From Basipetospora chlamydospora (taxonomy: Eukaryota > Ascomycota > Sordariomycetes > Microascales), in contig BCHP01000004.1 of the NCBI GenBank assembly GCA_001599675.1, positions 62,001-126,000 on the forward strand: DNA of 64,000 nucleotides. The letters run 5' to 3'. The stretch's first letter is position 1. Every line of letters begins with the position of its first letter. A program made the translations under genes and the position numbers. The notes beneath the pieces were generated by a model. That model did no database searches. It saw nothing but the letters and a program-made list of their open reading frames with translations, and was not told where the DNA came from. Shown here one piece after another: positions 43,812 through 54,227 of this stretch.

Positions 43812-45383
43812 TTAATGTAAAACTCCCTCCGGATGCTCCGCGTAAAACTTCAGGTCCCGGGCACAAGTGCCGGGCTGGACCCTGAACTTGATGTCATCGA
43901 TCGTGTACGACCCGCCGCTGCTGAAGCCGTCGCCAATGTCACACTCCAGGAAGATCTTGGCGAAGCCCTCCTTGCATTCGTCATGCGAGACCTTGCGTCC
44001 GCTCGGGAAGTCGAGGGCCAGGGTGAGTTCGTCGAGCGCCTTCTCCTTGTAGCTCCGCGTGACGGCCCCGCTGTCTTTGTCCCTCCTGCCCTGCTTGACG
44101 ACATCGCGACAGAACTCCATCTCTGCCTTCTCCTGGGCCTTGAACTTGTGGACGCGCGCGGACTTGGCGATGTGGCAAGAGAGCTTCTCGGCGGGCTTGG
44201 GCTTGCACTTGCATCCCCTGAAGATCATGCCGGGCTTGTCGACGCAGATGCTGGAATCCTCGCCGTCCTGGACGACACCCATGCACTTCTCGTGGGTGCA
44301 CTTCAGGTCGGCGGGGCACTCAATGTCGCAAGGGCATCCATTGAGGTCGTCAATGGTGCACTCGGGGCCATGCTTTCCGTCCTTGACGGCACACCTGCGG
44401 TCGTCACAGGACGTCGTCGGGCAGGCAATGCAAGGGCAGAGCGCCGTGCCTTTGGCCAGGCAGATATCGCGCCGGCTCGGGGGCAGGTACTCGGACACAC
44501 AACCGGGGTTGCCGCAGTACATCTTCGGCTCGGGGCAGCCCTCGGGGACCACGCTTTCGTCGATGCTTGTGACGATTGTGGGGACGCAGAAGCAGCCTTT
44601 GAAAGTTCCGGCGGTGCAGATAGGGCCCCGCATGGGGAAGAGCTTGCCAACGCACCCCATGTTTTCACATCCGAACTCGTCCATGGGGCAGGAAGGCTCC
44701 AGGATTTCCTCCGGCTCTCGAATGGCGCCTTCGGTGCTGCCTTGGGGCTCTGGTCCTTCGTTGTAGACCGTGACAGTCGTGAACTGATCTGCCGTTTGCA
44801 AACTAACGGAAGGACGGGGAGTCTCCGTTGGCTCGCGGTAGACTATAATGGTGCTGGTTTGTGGCTCTTGATCCTCGTTCGCCGTCGTACGGGGAGATGT
44901 GTTGTACACGATGATCGTCGACGTCCGAGGCCCTTCTTCTTCGTTCGCAGTCGTTTGGGGCGATGTATTGTAGACAATGACGGTCGAAGTCCGGTGCTCT
45001 TCCTCATCATTCGCAACTGTATGGGGCGACGTGTTGTAGACAATGATGGTCGAAGTCCGGAGCTCTTCCACTTCGTTCGCCGCTGTATGGGGCGACGTGT
45101 TGTAAACAATGATCGTGGAAGTCTGGGGCACGTCGGCGTCGGCCGGGACGTCAGCGGCGTGTCGATTCAGAATCATCGGCTTTTGCGTGACAGAGTGAAC
45201 CTCGGTGCCAGTGGCGGTCTGGACGGCGGTAGTAGTCAAGATGGGTTGGGACGTGGCAGCGGCGAGTTGCTTGTCAAGGGCCGCACACACGGGCTCGAGG
45301 GAGGAGGCCACGGGGTGGGCGATGACCAGAGCGGCAAAGATGCCGATGGCCATGAAGAGGACCTTCCAGTGGAAGATAACCAT
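43812..45383 (-). CDS. Secreted protein with 22-residue repeats and four six-cysteine modules
   Basis: An intronless frame of 523 residues starting at ATG 45383 with a signal peptide (hydrophobic core VLFMAIGIFAALVIA, cut near residue 22). Residues 88-175 are four tandem 22-residue units of the type TSTIIVYNTSPHTAANEVEE, with a partial fifth. Residues 232-393 contain four modules spaced C-x(4-6)-C-x4-C-x(10-13)-C-x(7-10)-C-x-C (about 232-266, 283-318, 321-352, 356-393). A C-terminal region of about 120 residues holds more cysteines (CRDVV, DECKEGF, LECDIG) and ends in a GGSYTIDDIKFRVQPGTC segment. I do not recognise the family. A cell-wall protein or effector-type secreted protein is plausible. 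The + strand frame of 536 codons over the same DNA is a shadow. Confidence 0.8.
   Translation of the reverse strand: MVIFHWKVLFMAIGIFAALVIAHPVASSLEPVCAALDKQLAAATSQPILTTTAVQTATGTEVHSVTQKPMILNRHAADVPADADVPQTSTIIVYNTSPHTAANEVEELRTSTIIVYNTSPHTVANDEEEHRTSTVIVYNTSPQTTANEEEGPRTSTIIVYNTSPRTTANEDQEPQTSTIIVYREPTETPRPSVSLQTADQFTTVTVYNEGPEPQGSTEGAIREPEEILEPSCPMDEFGCENMGCVGKLFPMRGPICTAGTFKGCFCVPTIVTSIDESVVPEGCPEPKMYCGNPGCVSEYLPPSRRDICLAKGTALCPCIACPTTSCDDRRCAVKDGKHGPECTIDDLNGCPCDIECPADLKCTHEKCMGVVQDGEDSSICVDKPGMIFRGCKCKPKPAEKLSCHIAKSARVHKFKAQEKAEMEFCRDVVKQGRRDKDSGAVTRSYKEKALDELTLALDFPSGRKVSHDECKEGFAKIFLECDIGDGFSSGGSYTIDDIKFRVQPGTCARDLKFYAEHPEGVLH
44859..45122. repeat. Four tandem 66-bp units inside the secreted-protein gene
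   Basis: The units encode four 22-residue repeats. The motif TSTIIVYNTSP is almost invariant while the linker (AANEVEELR, VANDEEEHR, TANEEEGPR, TANEDQEPQ) varies. Tandem DNA repeats of this kind change copy number readily. Confidence 0.85.
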
Positions 45384-46705
45384 GGTGGGAATGAAAGTTC
45401 GTTTCCGATCAATAGAAATGTAAATGTATGTGAAGGTGTATGAAGGAGTTTGAGTATTGTGTTTTTGAGTATCAAGTTGCGAAGGAGGAAGAAGGGAATT
45501 TCGCGATGGGGTTGAAGATAAATAGTGCCCGAGAAAATTCTGATTTCTATTTTTTTTGGCCCAGACTGGATGTGTTGATAGCTCCTTCCTCTTCTATCCC
45601 TCCAGTCCGTACTTGCCTATATGGTGTTACTCGGACCCTGACCGGAGAAGTGAAGCTGTGCAACACAAACACTGAAGTCACCCACAAGGACTGTGATACA
45701 CCTTAGCCAGTTTGAGGGTATCAGGCACACTGATGCTCCTTTCTCTAGTATCTCTCAATCCTTCACTTGACTAAAGCACATGTCTTACAAGTAGCCCTTT
45801 AATTTTTCCTTTTCTATTTTCCTCCGAGATAAAGAACTCGCCAGTAGCTATGCTAACCCTTGTTCTCCCCTAACAAAGTAGTTGGTAAAGCAAGTGGGAG
45901 GAGGGATATTAATTCCTAAAGAGAAGAGCAAGGAAGGAAAAAAGAAAGGCAATGCCAAGCAACATAACAACCCATAGAAGGCTTCGCACCACTTGCTCCA
46001 ACACTACTTGCCGACTTTTTGCTGTTGTTGTTCTTTTTCCGTGCGTAAGCGCGTTCTTAATCGAGGACCCTCGTTTCCTTGTTGATTTGGCGTGGTGATT
46101 TGGTGAAATGACCGGACTACACTCCACACCTTCCACCTCCTGTTATGGACTGTCCGTTTAGTGTATGTTTGGGCAGGCGGGTGAGAGTTCTCTTCGTTCG
46201 GTTTCGGTGGATAGCTGGTGCTGGGTCTGGTTTTGGTGCCTGCCATATTGCGGGAGATTTCATGATGGGGCCAAGTGCAGAGCTATCAAATTCACCTGTG
46301 AAACAGTTCACTTACGCAGTACACTTTAGCGAAGCTTGTTGTCCGCAGAGCTGTGTTATCGCTTCCGCCATGTAACGCTTGCTCGCCTGTCTACGTTGGA
46401 TTGAGGTTACGCCCGTGTTTCGCAATTCAGAACTTGCTTCATTTCAAAGCTGGCGATCTTCTGTGGCTGATTGGGATGGTGTTTTTTCTAGAATTCTCGA
46501 AGGTCGCCAAGTCCTGATTCATTGTCTAAAATACTACGGCCACTAGCTGCGAGCTCTCATCACTTCAATATGGTTTCGACAGCCTAGAAAGGTGTCGGGA
46601 AAGGAGCCTGTTCATCAATATGTAGAGCTATGCCCTTCCGGAGGAAACGCTACAGTCTTCGTTCCACATTTCATATATTCGCTGGCGGGAAAATGAAGAT
46701 ACTGC
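45384..46705. other. Intergenic, no gene seen
   Basis: Upstream region of the secreted repeat protein, then AT-richer sequence with short frames. No recognised gene or RNA. Confidence 0.5.
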
Positions 46706-47205
46706 CTAAAGGAGTCGATACACAAGCCTCCCGAATAGCCCAAGCATGGTAAACTCGCTGAGCCCGTACAGGGCGAACCGCAGCGGGATCTTGTTCCCGA
46801 GAGACTGCACGAGACTATGCGCGACCCTGAGACCAACATACCCCCAAGCAAGCTTCGACTCAATTCCCAGGTCGGCGCTCCTGAGACTCGTGGCTTGTAG
46901 TAGCGCCAGCGCGAGGGTGACTGCGTAGAAGCGTGTGGGCGCCTCGTGGAGGTGGTCATAATTGTCCGCTGCACCGTATCAGTCGCACGACCACTCAAAT
47001 TGACAGAGAGTGCTTGAAAAAAAGAGGCCATACCTTTGTACCTGACGATGGGCGGGATGTGCTTGTTCATGTCGGCTTTGGTGGTCTCGGAGGGGAGGCT
47101 CATTTTGGAGAGGATTCTGATGCGGCCCTTGTACATCCAGCCCTCCATGAAGAAGGTCCAGCCGACGAGGGACGCGACGGGGCGGATGAGAGTTGTGGCG
47201 TCCAT
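46706..47205 (-). CDS. MAPEG-like small membrane protein
   Basis: Exons 47034-47205 and 46706-46968 (minus) join in phase to 144 residues. Four hydrophobic segments are separated by short loops. The segment ADNYDHLHEAPTRFYAVTLALAL resembles the E-x-x-x-x-F-Y-x-x-x-L motif of MAPEG proteins (membrane-associated proteins in eicosanoid and glutathione metabolism), and the family size of about 140-150 residues fits. In fungi most members have no proven function; some conjugate glutathione. A start at 47220 would need TTG, so ATG 47205 was chosen. Confidence 0.7.
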
Positions 47206-49357
47206 TGTTCTGTCTTTCAATTCGTGACGAGGTTTCGATTGGTGGCTGTGATATGAGAAGGGGAAAAAAGCTGTTGAGGGCGAGGGTGGTGAGAAGGGCG
47301 GATCGAAAACCGATGTGCCCGTGAATGGGGAGATGCTCCGGCTTATCTATGCGGTACGCGTGGCTGATGCAACCGCCGTATTCCATAGTGAAGCACTGCT
47401 TGAGTATCATCGGTGGCTGAAAGCACGGGCCAATCTTGGTCCTCGGGCAGTAGAATGACCGCGCTTGAAACTGATTAATAATCAAGCATAAGAATGGCGG
47501 CGGAGGGCGTGGTTGACATCGCTGCCTCTGTGATGGCAGGCTTCGTCAGCGCAACAGAGTACGGCTGCAAGGCCGGGCGAATCCAGGCCATGGTAGACAG
47601 CTGAAATCAGTCCCGTACTTCGTCTATCCGCGTTTGAAGTGAGCCACAGTGTCATTACTTTCAGGGACGTAGCTTGCACTGCACGGGCTCAACTCAGGTT
47701 GACGATGCAGCCAAGTCACCGACAAGCACCAGCCACGAGACTCTGAAAAATGGAAGGAGACAAGCAGCGGAAAAAGCACGACACTAATTGATGCCTCATA
47801 TACCCAGTCAACGAACAGTTCCAGCACAGAAATAGGGCAGCCGGACGAAAGATGGGAGTAGTCTAGCTGTACCCGCCTGCTTGGGAAACCAGACCCAGCA
47901 ACATGACTCGGGTTCGAGTCTCGGTTCGGAGCGGAAGGGCATCCTGTTTCTTTTTTCTTTTTTCCCTTTTTTTGTTCCACCGATTTTTTGTTTACATTTT
48001 TCGCGCTCTTATTTTTCTGGACCTTTACGGGCATCTACGGTACCCGCATCCAACCGCGATGCTGAACGCCAGGTGTAATTACATCGAGAAGCAGTGTCTT
48101 TAACAGCGGCTACCCCTAAGCAGGGCGAGCAGGAAAACTGCACTAGTTCGTCAATATCAATAGGGTTGCCTATGGCAGGTGAATTGTGGAGGACTCCCTT
48201 CTTGGTTGATTGTCGTTAATACCATGCACTCTGGCAAGCCCGTCGAGTTGCCGCCAGCTTCAACCATCTCAAATATCGGAAAAATCCACACATCTTATTT
48301 CCTTTCCCGGAGTGGCTCCATCATGCACAGGAAGAAGACACATTGCATGCGGAGATGTAGTATTCCAAGATGTTCGACCTGCCCCTTGGCCATTCTTTGC
48401 CAACGCCTCGCCATCCAAGCTTACACTCCATCGGTAAGACCTCAACCAAGTCTATAACAGTATCTGCCCCAAGAAGTAGCAATTCGCGTTAGCCCGCTAC
48501 CGCTGCTACACAGCGTTAACGCCGCTCCAGCTTGAAAATGAGGAAGCCGAAAAGCAACTTGTCGTCGACATTTGAACAAGCCACCCAAAAGCCCCCCTCT
48601 AGTTCAGAGCCGACACAACGTCGAAGGTTACTGTCCAGCTACCATGGTCCAGGATAGAACTTTCTCCAAATAAACCAAGACGATCCCCCAATTGCGCCCC
48701 TTTGCATTTGGGCTGAGACGGATCTTTTGCTCAATGTCTTTCCAAATCGATACGCACTTCTCAAGTCGCTCAGGGCTGTAGATATATATTGCCTGCCTGA
48801 GCGGCCGGACCCTGACAAGGACGTTGCGACCAATCGACTTCTACTGGAAAGGCTGTCGGTGCCCTGACCCTCCCCGCCGATGTGAACAAGTGGAGTATCA
48901 CACTACAGATCATCGACGATGTGGACGGCCCGGCCAGCGAGGTTCGCTTGGGGGACACCTAGACATTGCCAGCGCCTGGCGCGCGTGCCTTGTGTTTGAG
49001 ATCCTCCGCCATCACCCATCTTTTGTGTCCCTACTGGTGGCGTCGGAGTATCTGTTGGTACAAGTCGCCGTCCTTTCATTCGGTCCGCTTTCTGATTCTG
49101 GGACCATGCATCTGCCACTAAATCACCCTGTGCCATTGGCACTCTAGATGGCATTTCGCCCCATCCACCTGCATACATGCTACAAGCCACGCGTATACAG
49201 CGGCTACCGAAAACTAGTCGGGTCACAATTGGCCATTGACTCTCGTGAAATCCTCTCAGGGGGGAAGGGCCGGCCGTTTCTCTAAATCCGAGTCAGGTCA
49301 CGATGGCGGCTAGATCTTGGTCAAAAGGACGAGGGTATCTCTCGACGTAAAATTGGA
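47206..49357. other. Intergenic with faint coding relics
   Basis: Mostly short frames. Coding-like fragments on the + strand lie at about 48690-48960 (separate entry). A TTCGA element with T-arm-like pairing at about 47903-47930 does not belong to a complete tRNA (see rejected items). Confidence 0.4.
48690..48960 (+). pseudogene. Possible gene relic
   Basis: One + frame reads WAETDLLLNVFPNRYALL...NRLLLERLSVP to a TGA at about 48857, and an overlapping frame then reads ALTLPADVNKWSITLQIIDD...VRLGDT to TAG at about 48960. Composition is protein-like on both sides of a frame break, but I recognise no family and find no start or end. It could be a remnant of a neighbour of the NLR gene. Confidence 0.25.
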
Positions 49358-52210
49358 ATGGCTCTCATCAGCTTCCAGCCCATGCGCATTTTCATCGCGT
49401 CTGTCGAGTATCACGAACCTACTACACCCCAAGTTCCACAGTCCAGCCAGCCATCGGTAGCGATCACAATGGTGCAGCCAAAATCCCACAGATCTGCCAT
49501 GCTGTTCTTTTATACATCGTCAGAAGCTAACTGTGCGTAGTTTGGAAGGAAGTTCCGATTTCGCAGGAAAGACAGAGAACCGCCGGCCATCGGGCAAGAT
49601 AATTCAGAGAATGTGCCGTCTCTGTCGTCCTCCCAGGCAGCCATAGGCCCGGCAAGCTCACCCGCAGGCATCCCAAGCCCCAGCTCACCCTCCCTCATCT
49701 CCCGTATCCAAGGGAGAGTTTCCCAGAACAGCGCTGCCGCCGCCGCAAACACGCAGGTCCCTATGCCCGAACCTCCGAGCAGCGACCCCCTCGGCTTAAC
49801 CATCGTTTACGAGCCAAGCGGGGAGCCAACAATGGACATAGTGTTCGTTCACGGTCTCGGCGGCGGGAGCCGGCGGACGTGGTCCATGGACCACAACCCC
49901 GAGTTCTTCTGGCCCCTGAAGCTCCTACCCGCCGAGGACCACATTCGCGACGCGCGGATCTCGACTTTCGGATACGATGCCAACTTCCGGGCGGGGTCGA
50001 GGGGCAACAAGCTGCACATTTGGGATTTTGCAAAGTCGCTCCTCGCCGAGCTTTCGCAACCAAGGCGAAATTGGCATGGTGAGGTCGGTATGGGGAAGGT
50101 TAGTCAATCACCGACGTTAATGACGCGCCGCAATTCCAACTGATCTCTCTGAGCGGAAACTAACCTCGTGTTGTAGCGGCCCATCATCTTCATTGCACAC
50201 TCCATGGGTGGTTTGGTTGTGAAGGAGGTACGTGCTCGTCCCCGCCCCCCGCGATGAACCGAGTCATGAAGCACTTACACAGGACTTATCCACACTAGGC
50301 GTACATGTCCGGTCAGCACATACCAATGTACAGGGGCATCGTTCAGGCCGTCAAAGGAATGGTCTTCCTCTCGACGCCGCATCATGGGTCAAACCTCGCC
50401 GAGACCCTCAACCGCATCCTCAAGGTGTCCCTGGTCTCCAGCCCCAAGCAATTCATCACGGAGCTGGCCTCTGGTTCAAGTAAGCTACAGGAGATCAATG
50501 AGAAGTTCCGCCACGTCGCGCCCAACCTCGTAATCGTCAGCTTCTACGAGAAACTGCCGACGACCATCATGGGCAAGAGCCGAGTGAGTACTGTCCACAC
50601 ACCCACTCTTGGATTTCGAGTAAGCCATCATGGATCGTATGGGCGCTCTGACTAACACCTTTTTCTTCAGATGGTAGTGGAGAAGGACCAGGCAGTCCTC
50701 GGGTATCCGGAGGAGGTTACCGTGGGGTTGGATGGCGACCACCATGGGGTGTGCAAGTTCAAAGATCGGAAAGACGTTAATTATAACTTGGTACAAAGGA
50801 GTCTACAGAATCTCATGAAGGAAGTGGAGGTGGGGGTGGCTGATGGAAGTGGTAGGTTCTCCTATGTTCCGTCCATTGCCAGCGCGGGCAGAATGCTCAC
50901 TACAGCTTCGATCACATGTAGCCATTCTAGGCGCCTCCTCATACCAGGCAAAAGACCATGACAGGTTCCGCGATCTTCGGACACAGGGGACCTGCTCATG
51001 GATCCTCTCGAATCCCGATTTCATGGACTGGCTGGGGACCAAGAGCCCTAGACCCATGGCCCTCTGGCTTCGTGGTTCTCCCGGCTGTGGGAAATCCGTC
51101 CTCGCATCCTTCGTGGTGAGCCACCTCGAGAGCACCGGACTACCCTGTCAGTACTTCTTTTCAAGCCCCGACAACAAGGGAGGGACCACCGTCAGCATGC
51201 TTCTGCGATCCCTCGCCTTCCAAATTGCCAACGCGGTCCCCGCCTAGGACTACCAGATACGACAGCATAGCATCATAGGCACGGGCTTCCAGACGCTGAA
51301 TGGAGGGGACATCTGGCAGTCCCTGTTCAAGAAGGCATTCTTGAGCCTAAATATCCGCGGTCCCGTTTACTGGGTCATTGACGGGCTTGACGAGACTGAG
51401 GATTCCACGTCCCTTATCAGGATGCTGTCCGACCTCGGCCCAGCTACCATCCCGATCCGGATCCTCATTCTGAGCCGTAACACTTCTGATTTGTCCCAGG
51501 CATTCACCAACCTGGGAAACCACATGCGCACCCGGATTATTGTCATGGAGGCGAGCCAGTACGACATGCGCCAGTACATTGACAGCCAGCTAGGCTTCAC
51601 CAGCCAGGGGGCGTACCGGCAAACAATCATGACTGCGATTCTCGACCGGGCACGAGGAGACTTCCGGTGGGTCCGCCGCGTGGTCCTGAGGGTCAACCAG
51701 TGCCAAACGCAGGAGGCCGTAAGAGCGGCGCTGGACACCACCCCCAAGAGCGCGGAAAGGTCAATCCAAGGCCCGGGCCATCCCTTCCGTGCGGCTTCTG
51801 GGGGCCCGCCATTGAGCCAGCCGGCATCCTACAAACGGCCTACAAACTCCGGAGGGTCAACCGGAACCAGGGCTCACACGAGGCCTTTTCAAGGGCGAGA
51901 CATGACAGGCCAGCCTCGGGGGCACGAAGCTGTTGGTCGCGCGCCTGGGGCTGCCTTGGCCCCAGGGACTTCTTCGCGGCAGCAGGAGAACTATAGAGCC
52001 GAGACCAGCAATGGATTTGGAAGGATACACCCAGCAACTAGCGCCTCGAGTTCCAGGACGCCAAGGACGGTCGACGCATTGGATAGCCCAATCGCCACGA
52101 CAGGCGGCCGTCGTGACCAAGGGACTCAATCTGGATATGTAGCATCGCTTCTAGCGGGAAGGGCCGTGGCTGGACATGAGAGTCTAGCGCGGAGGCGACA
52201 TGGCCAATAG
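49358..52210 (+). pseudogene. AB-hydrolase/NACHT NLR gene interrupted by a stop codon
   Basis: Exons 49358-49456, 49541-50098, 50177-50227, 50299-50583, 50671-50851 and 50922 onward are in phase. Exon 1 is the least certain. The N-terminal domain is an alpha/beta hydrolase: DIVFVHGLGG, nucleophile Ser in IFIAHSMGGLVVKEA, and STPHHGSNLAE. A NACHT NTPase follows with P-loop LRGSPGCGKSVLASF and Walker B VYWVIDGLDET, then LILSRNTSDL. TAG at 51245-51247 cuts the frame between P-loop and Walker B, leaving 499 residues; the same frame then stays open to 52210. After DTTPK (about 51750) the sequence turns Gly/Arg/Pro-rich and the expected C-terminal repeats are missing. Intact relatives act in fungal non-self recognition and programmed cell death. 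A working short form is possible, but I favour a decayed gene. Confidence 0.75.
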
Positions 52211-52589
52211 TGTAGTAGGTAGTACTTTGCGGATATTTTCAAGGGGATAGACCCCGACTACGTACAGGATCACGGCCAATAATCAATATTGTCCACTAGA
52301 TATTGTTCATGAGGAGAATAGCCTCTCATGTCCCCTCCCTAAACGGTGTATTTCAGCCACAAGGCATATGATCAATAGTCGGCGACGTGTGGTACTTATG
52401 TTAAACGGCAAACTTCTCCTCTCCGTCATTACTTCCTCAACACTTGTGTGACATTGCAAGAGGCTGCAGGATTTGACAATAAACCTCGTCTCACAGTTTC
52501 TTCCCAGATCAGACGTCTATTCTCTCCAGCGCTTCCATCCACATTCCCCTAGACAATGGTACCCTTCATACAACACTGGCCCTTCCTAA
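52211..52589. other. Intergenic between convergent NLR and ankyrin-deaminase genes
   Basis: 379 bases with no independent gene. A possible terminal exon of the ankyrin gene would lie at about 52440-52555 on the minus strand. Confidence 0.45.
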
Positions 52590-54227
52590 CTAGATACCGG
52601 CAGAATAGCTCACCTGGATATTCAACCCCATGGCATCGTTGACGTGCTGCACGAAGTCGGTGCAGTCCTGGCAAACCGGGTTGCAGACCATTATGCGTGC
52701 GCTCTCGACGCGAACGGGGGGCATGATATTCCAAAGGTTTGATAGGCTGGGCATACTGAGCGGCAGGGGCTCGAGCCTCACTTGGGTGCCGCGCTGGAGC
52801 TCGGCCATGGTCTCCTGGACATACACCCTGGGGTTTTGCATGGCGCGGCCTCGTGCCATCAAGAGGTCAAAGAAAGTGTGGTGTTTCACGAAATAGGCAA
52901 TGAGCTGCCTCTCGGCATGGCACGCGTGATATCGCCCCGGGATTCCCCTGTCCCTCGGGGATTCGAGAAGCGGGAACCCAATATCGTTGCACAGCTGGAG
53001 TGCCGCATCCGTCCAGACCTCCCCTCCGATGCGCATCTCGTCGTCGTTGTGAGACCACCCGCTCATGGCAGCCACCGGGGGCATACGCCCCGAAGTCATC
53101 ACCCCAACGGTCTTCCATTTTGTCGGACGGTTGAAATGTGCCACCAGTGTAACGAAATCGGGCTGTGCTGGATTCGAAACATACTCAAAACCCCATAGGC
53201 GCATTGTCCCCCCTCGGCCTGGGGTCGGATTGCCGCCCAGCAGGCGAACAATGGCCTCGCGGTCGCGGTCCCGCTGGAACACGTCAGTCTGGTGCCCGCT
53301 GTGCTCATGCCGCTCTTCCCGCATGGACCGCGATGGTCTCGCAAAATCGACGGCCTTGAGGATGTGCCTGCCACGGACGCAGGACAGTTCGGGGTCTGCG
53401 CCGGACCCCAGCAGCAGCCGGACATTCTCCAGGCGGCCCCATAGCGCGGCCTCAACGAGGGGTGTACGCCCTTCTGCATCCTGGGCATTTGGGTCGGCGC
53501 CTTTGTCCAGTAGTAGGGCCACCATCTGGTGGCTTGCCTCGCCTGCGGCGAGATGTAGGACCGTTTGGCCGGTGAGTCGCTCCTCCATCTGCTCGGGCTG
53601 ACCCTCGATCTTCCAGATTGGATTCTGGGTTTCGATACCGTGGAGGAGAAACTCGCGATATTCAGAGTTGTCGAGATAATCTTGAACTTGGTCGATTCTG
53701 CCCATGACCACGTTTGAGAGAGCAAACGTGAAGTTGCGCGCAACATCGTCAGGTTGGGTCCCAAGTGGCCGCCTCGCCTCGTTCCACCGGCGCTTGCCCT
53801 GAAGTTTTTCCTCGAACGAATTTAGAAGCCGATCCTTCGCGATATGTCGGTGGAAGTAGAGTACTGGATCAGCCCCGGCGGTGACGAAGAGCGCCCTCTC
53901 CTTGTCGATGGCATACCATGCTTCGCGCTGAGCGTCATCGAAGGGGAAGCAGACCACGTATTTATTCTCGCCGATGGGGGGTGGGATGTTACAGCGGGCC
54001 AGGCGCCGGAACTGGATGGTGTATATAGGTTCCTCTCCAAATTTATGCCGGTGGATCTCGTCGCAGAAGGGGCATCGGACCCAAACCAACCCATATTTGA
54101 CACGCCATTTCCACCACTGGACATGCGCTTTCGCGAGCTGGACGTCATCGCGCTGCTGCGCCTGCGGGGTGCTTGTCCCGGCTCGGGGTCGAAGTGGTAT
54201 CTCACTGGTCTGGTGTCTCGCTGCCAT
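52590..54227 (-). CDS. Ankyrin-repeat protein with C-terminal deaminase-like domain
   Basis: An intronless frame of 545 residues. Residues 50-80 hold a zinc-binding-like CPFCDEIHRHKF...C. Residues 219-282 are two ankyrin repeats (GQTVLHLAAGEASHQMVALL and GRTPLVEAALWGRLENVRLL). The C-terminal third ends with YHACHAERQLIAYF (H437-A-E439) and ICNP-type VCNPVCQDCTDF (C519-x2-C522), the HxE and CxxC signature of the cytidine-deaminase superfamily. Nucleic-acid deaminases of this sort, related to bacterial polymorphic-toxin domains (DYW-like and SsdA-like groups), are fused to ankyrin repeats in many fungi; their targets are unknown. Start ATG 54227 is the first in frame. A GTGAGC donor after NIQ near the end could extend the protein past 52590 by splicing. 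It lies convergent to the NLR gene, 379 bases away. Confidence 0.8.
   Translation of the reverse strand: MAARHQTSEIPLRPRAGTSTPQAQQRDDVQLAKAHVQWWKWRVKYGLVWVRCPFCDEIHRHKFGEEPIYTIQFRRLARCNIPPPIGENKYVVCFPFDDAQREAWYAIDKERALFVTAGADPVLYFHRHIAKDRLLNSFEEKLQGKRRWNEARRPLGTQPDDVARNFTFALSNVVMGRIDQVQDYLDNSEYREFLLHGIETQNPIWKIEGQPEQMEERLTGQTVLHLAAGEASHQMVALLLDKGADPNAQDAEGRTPLVEAALWGRLENVRLLLGSGADPELSCVRGRHILKAVDFARPSRSMREERHEHSGHQTDVFQRDRDREAIVRLLGGNPTPGRGGTMRLWGFEYVSNPAQPDFVTLVAHFNRPTKWKTVGVMTSGRMPPVAAMSGWSHNDDEMRIGGEVWTDAALQLCNDIGFPLLESPRDRGIPGRYHACHAERQLIAYFVKHHTFFDLLMARGRAMQNPRVYVQETMAELQRGTQVRLEPLPLSMPSLSNLWNIMPPVRVESARIMVCNPVCQDCTDFVQHVNDAMGLNIQVSYSAGI

Noticed and set aside
43833..45443. 536-codon + strand open frame
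   Set aside because: It is antisense to the secreted cysteine-rich gene, which has a signal peptide, repeats and ordered cysteines; the + frame has none.
47855..47935. T-arm-like TCGGGTTCGAGTCTCGG suggesting a tRNA
   Set aside because: The T-arm pairs only with two wobbles, and no matching 5' acceptor stem or D-arm lies upstream.
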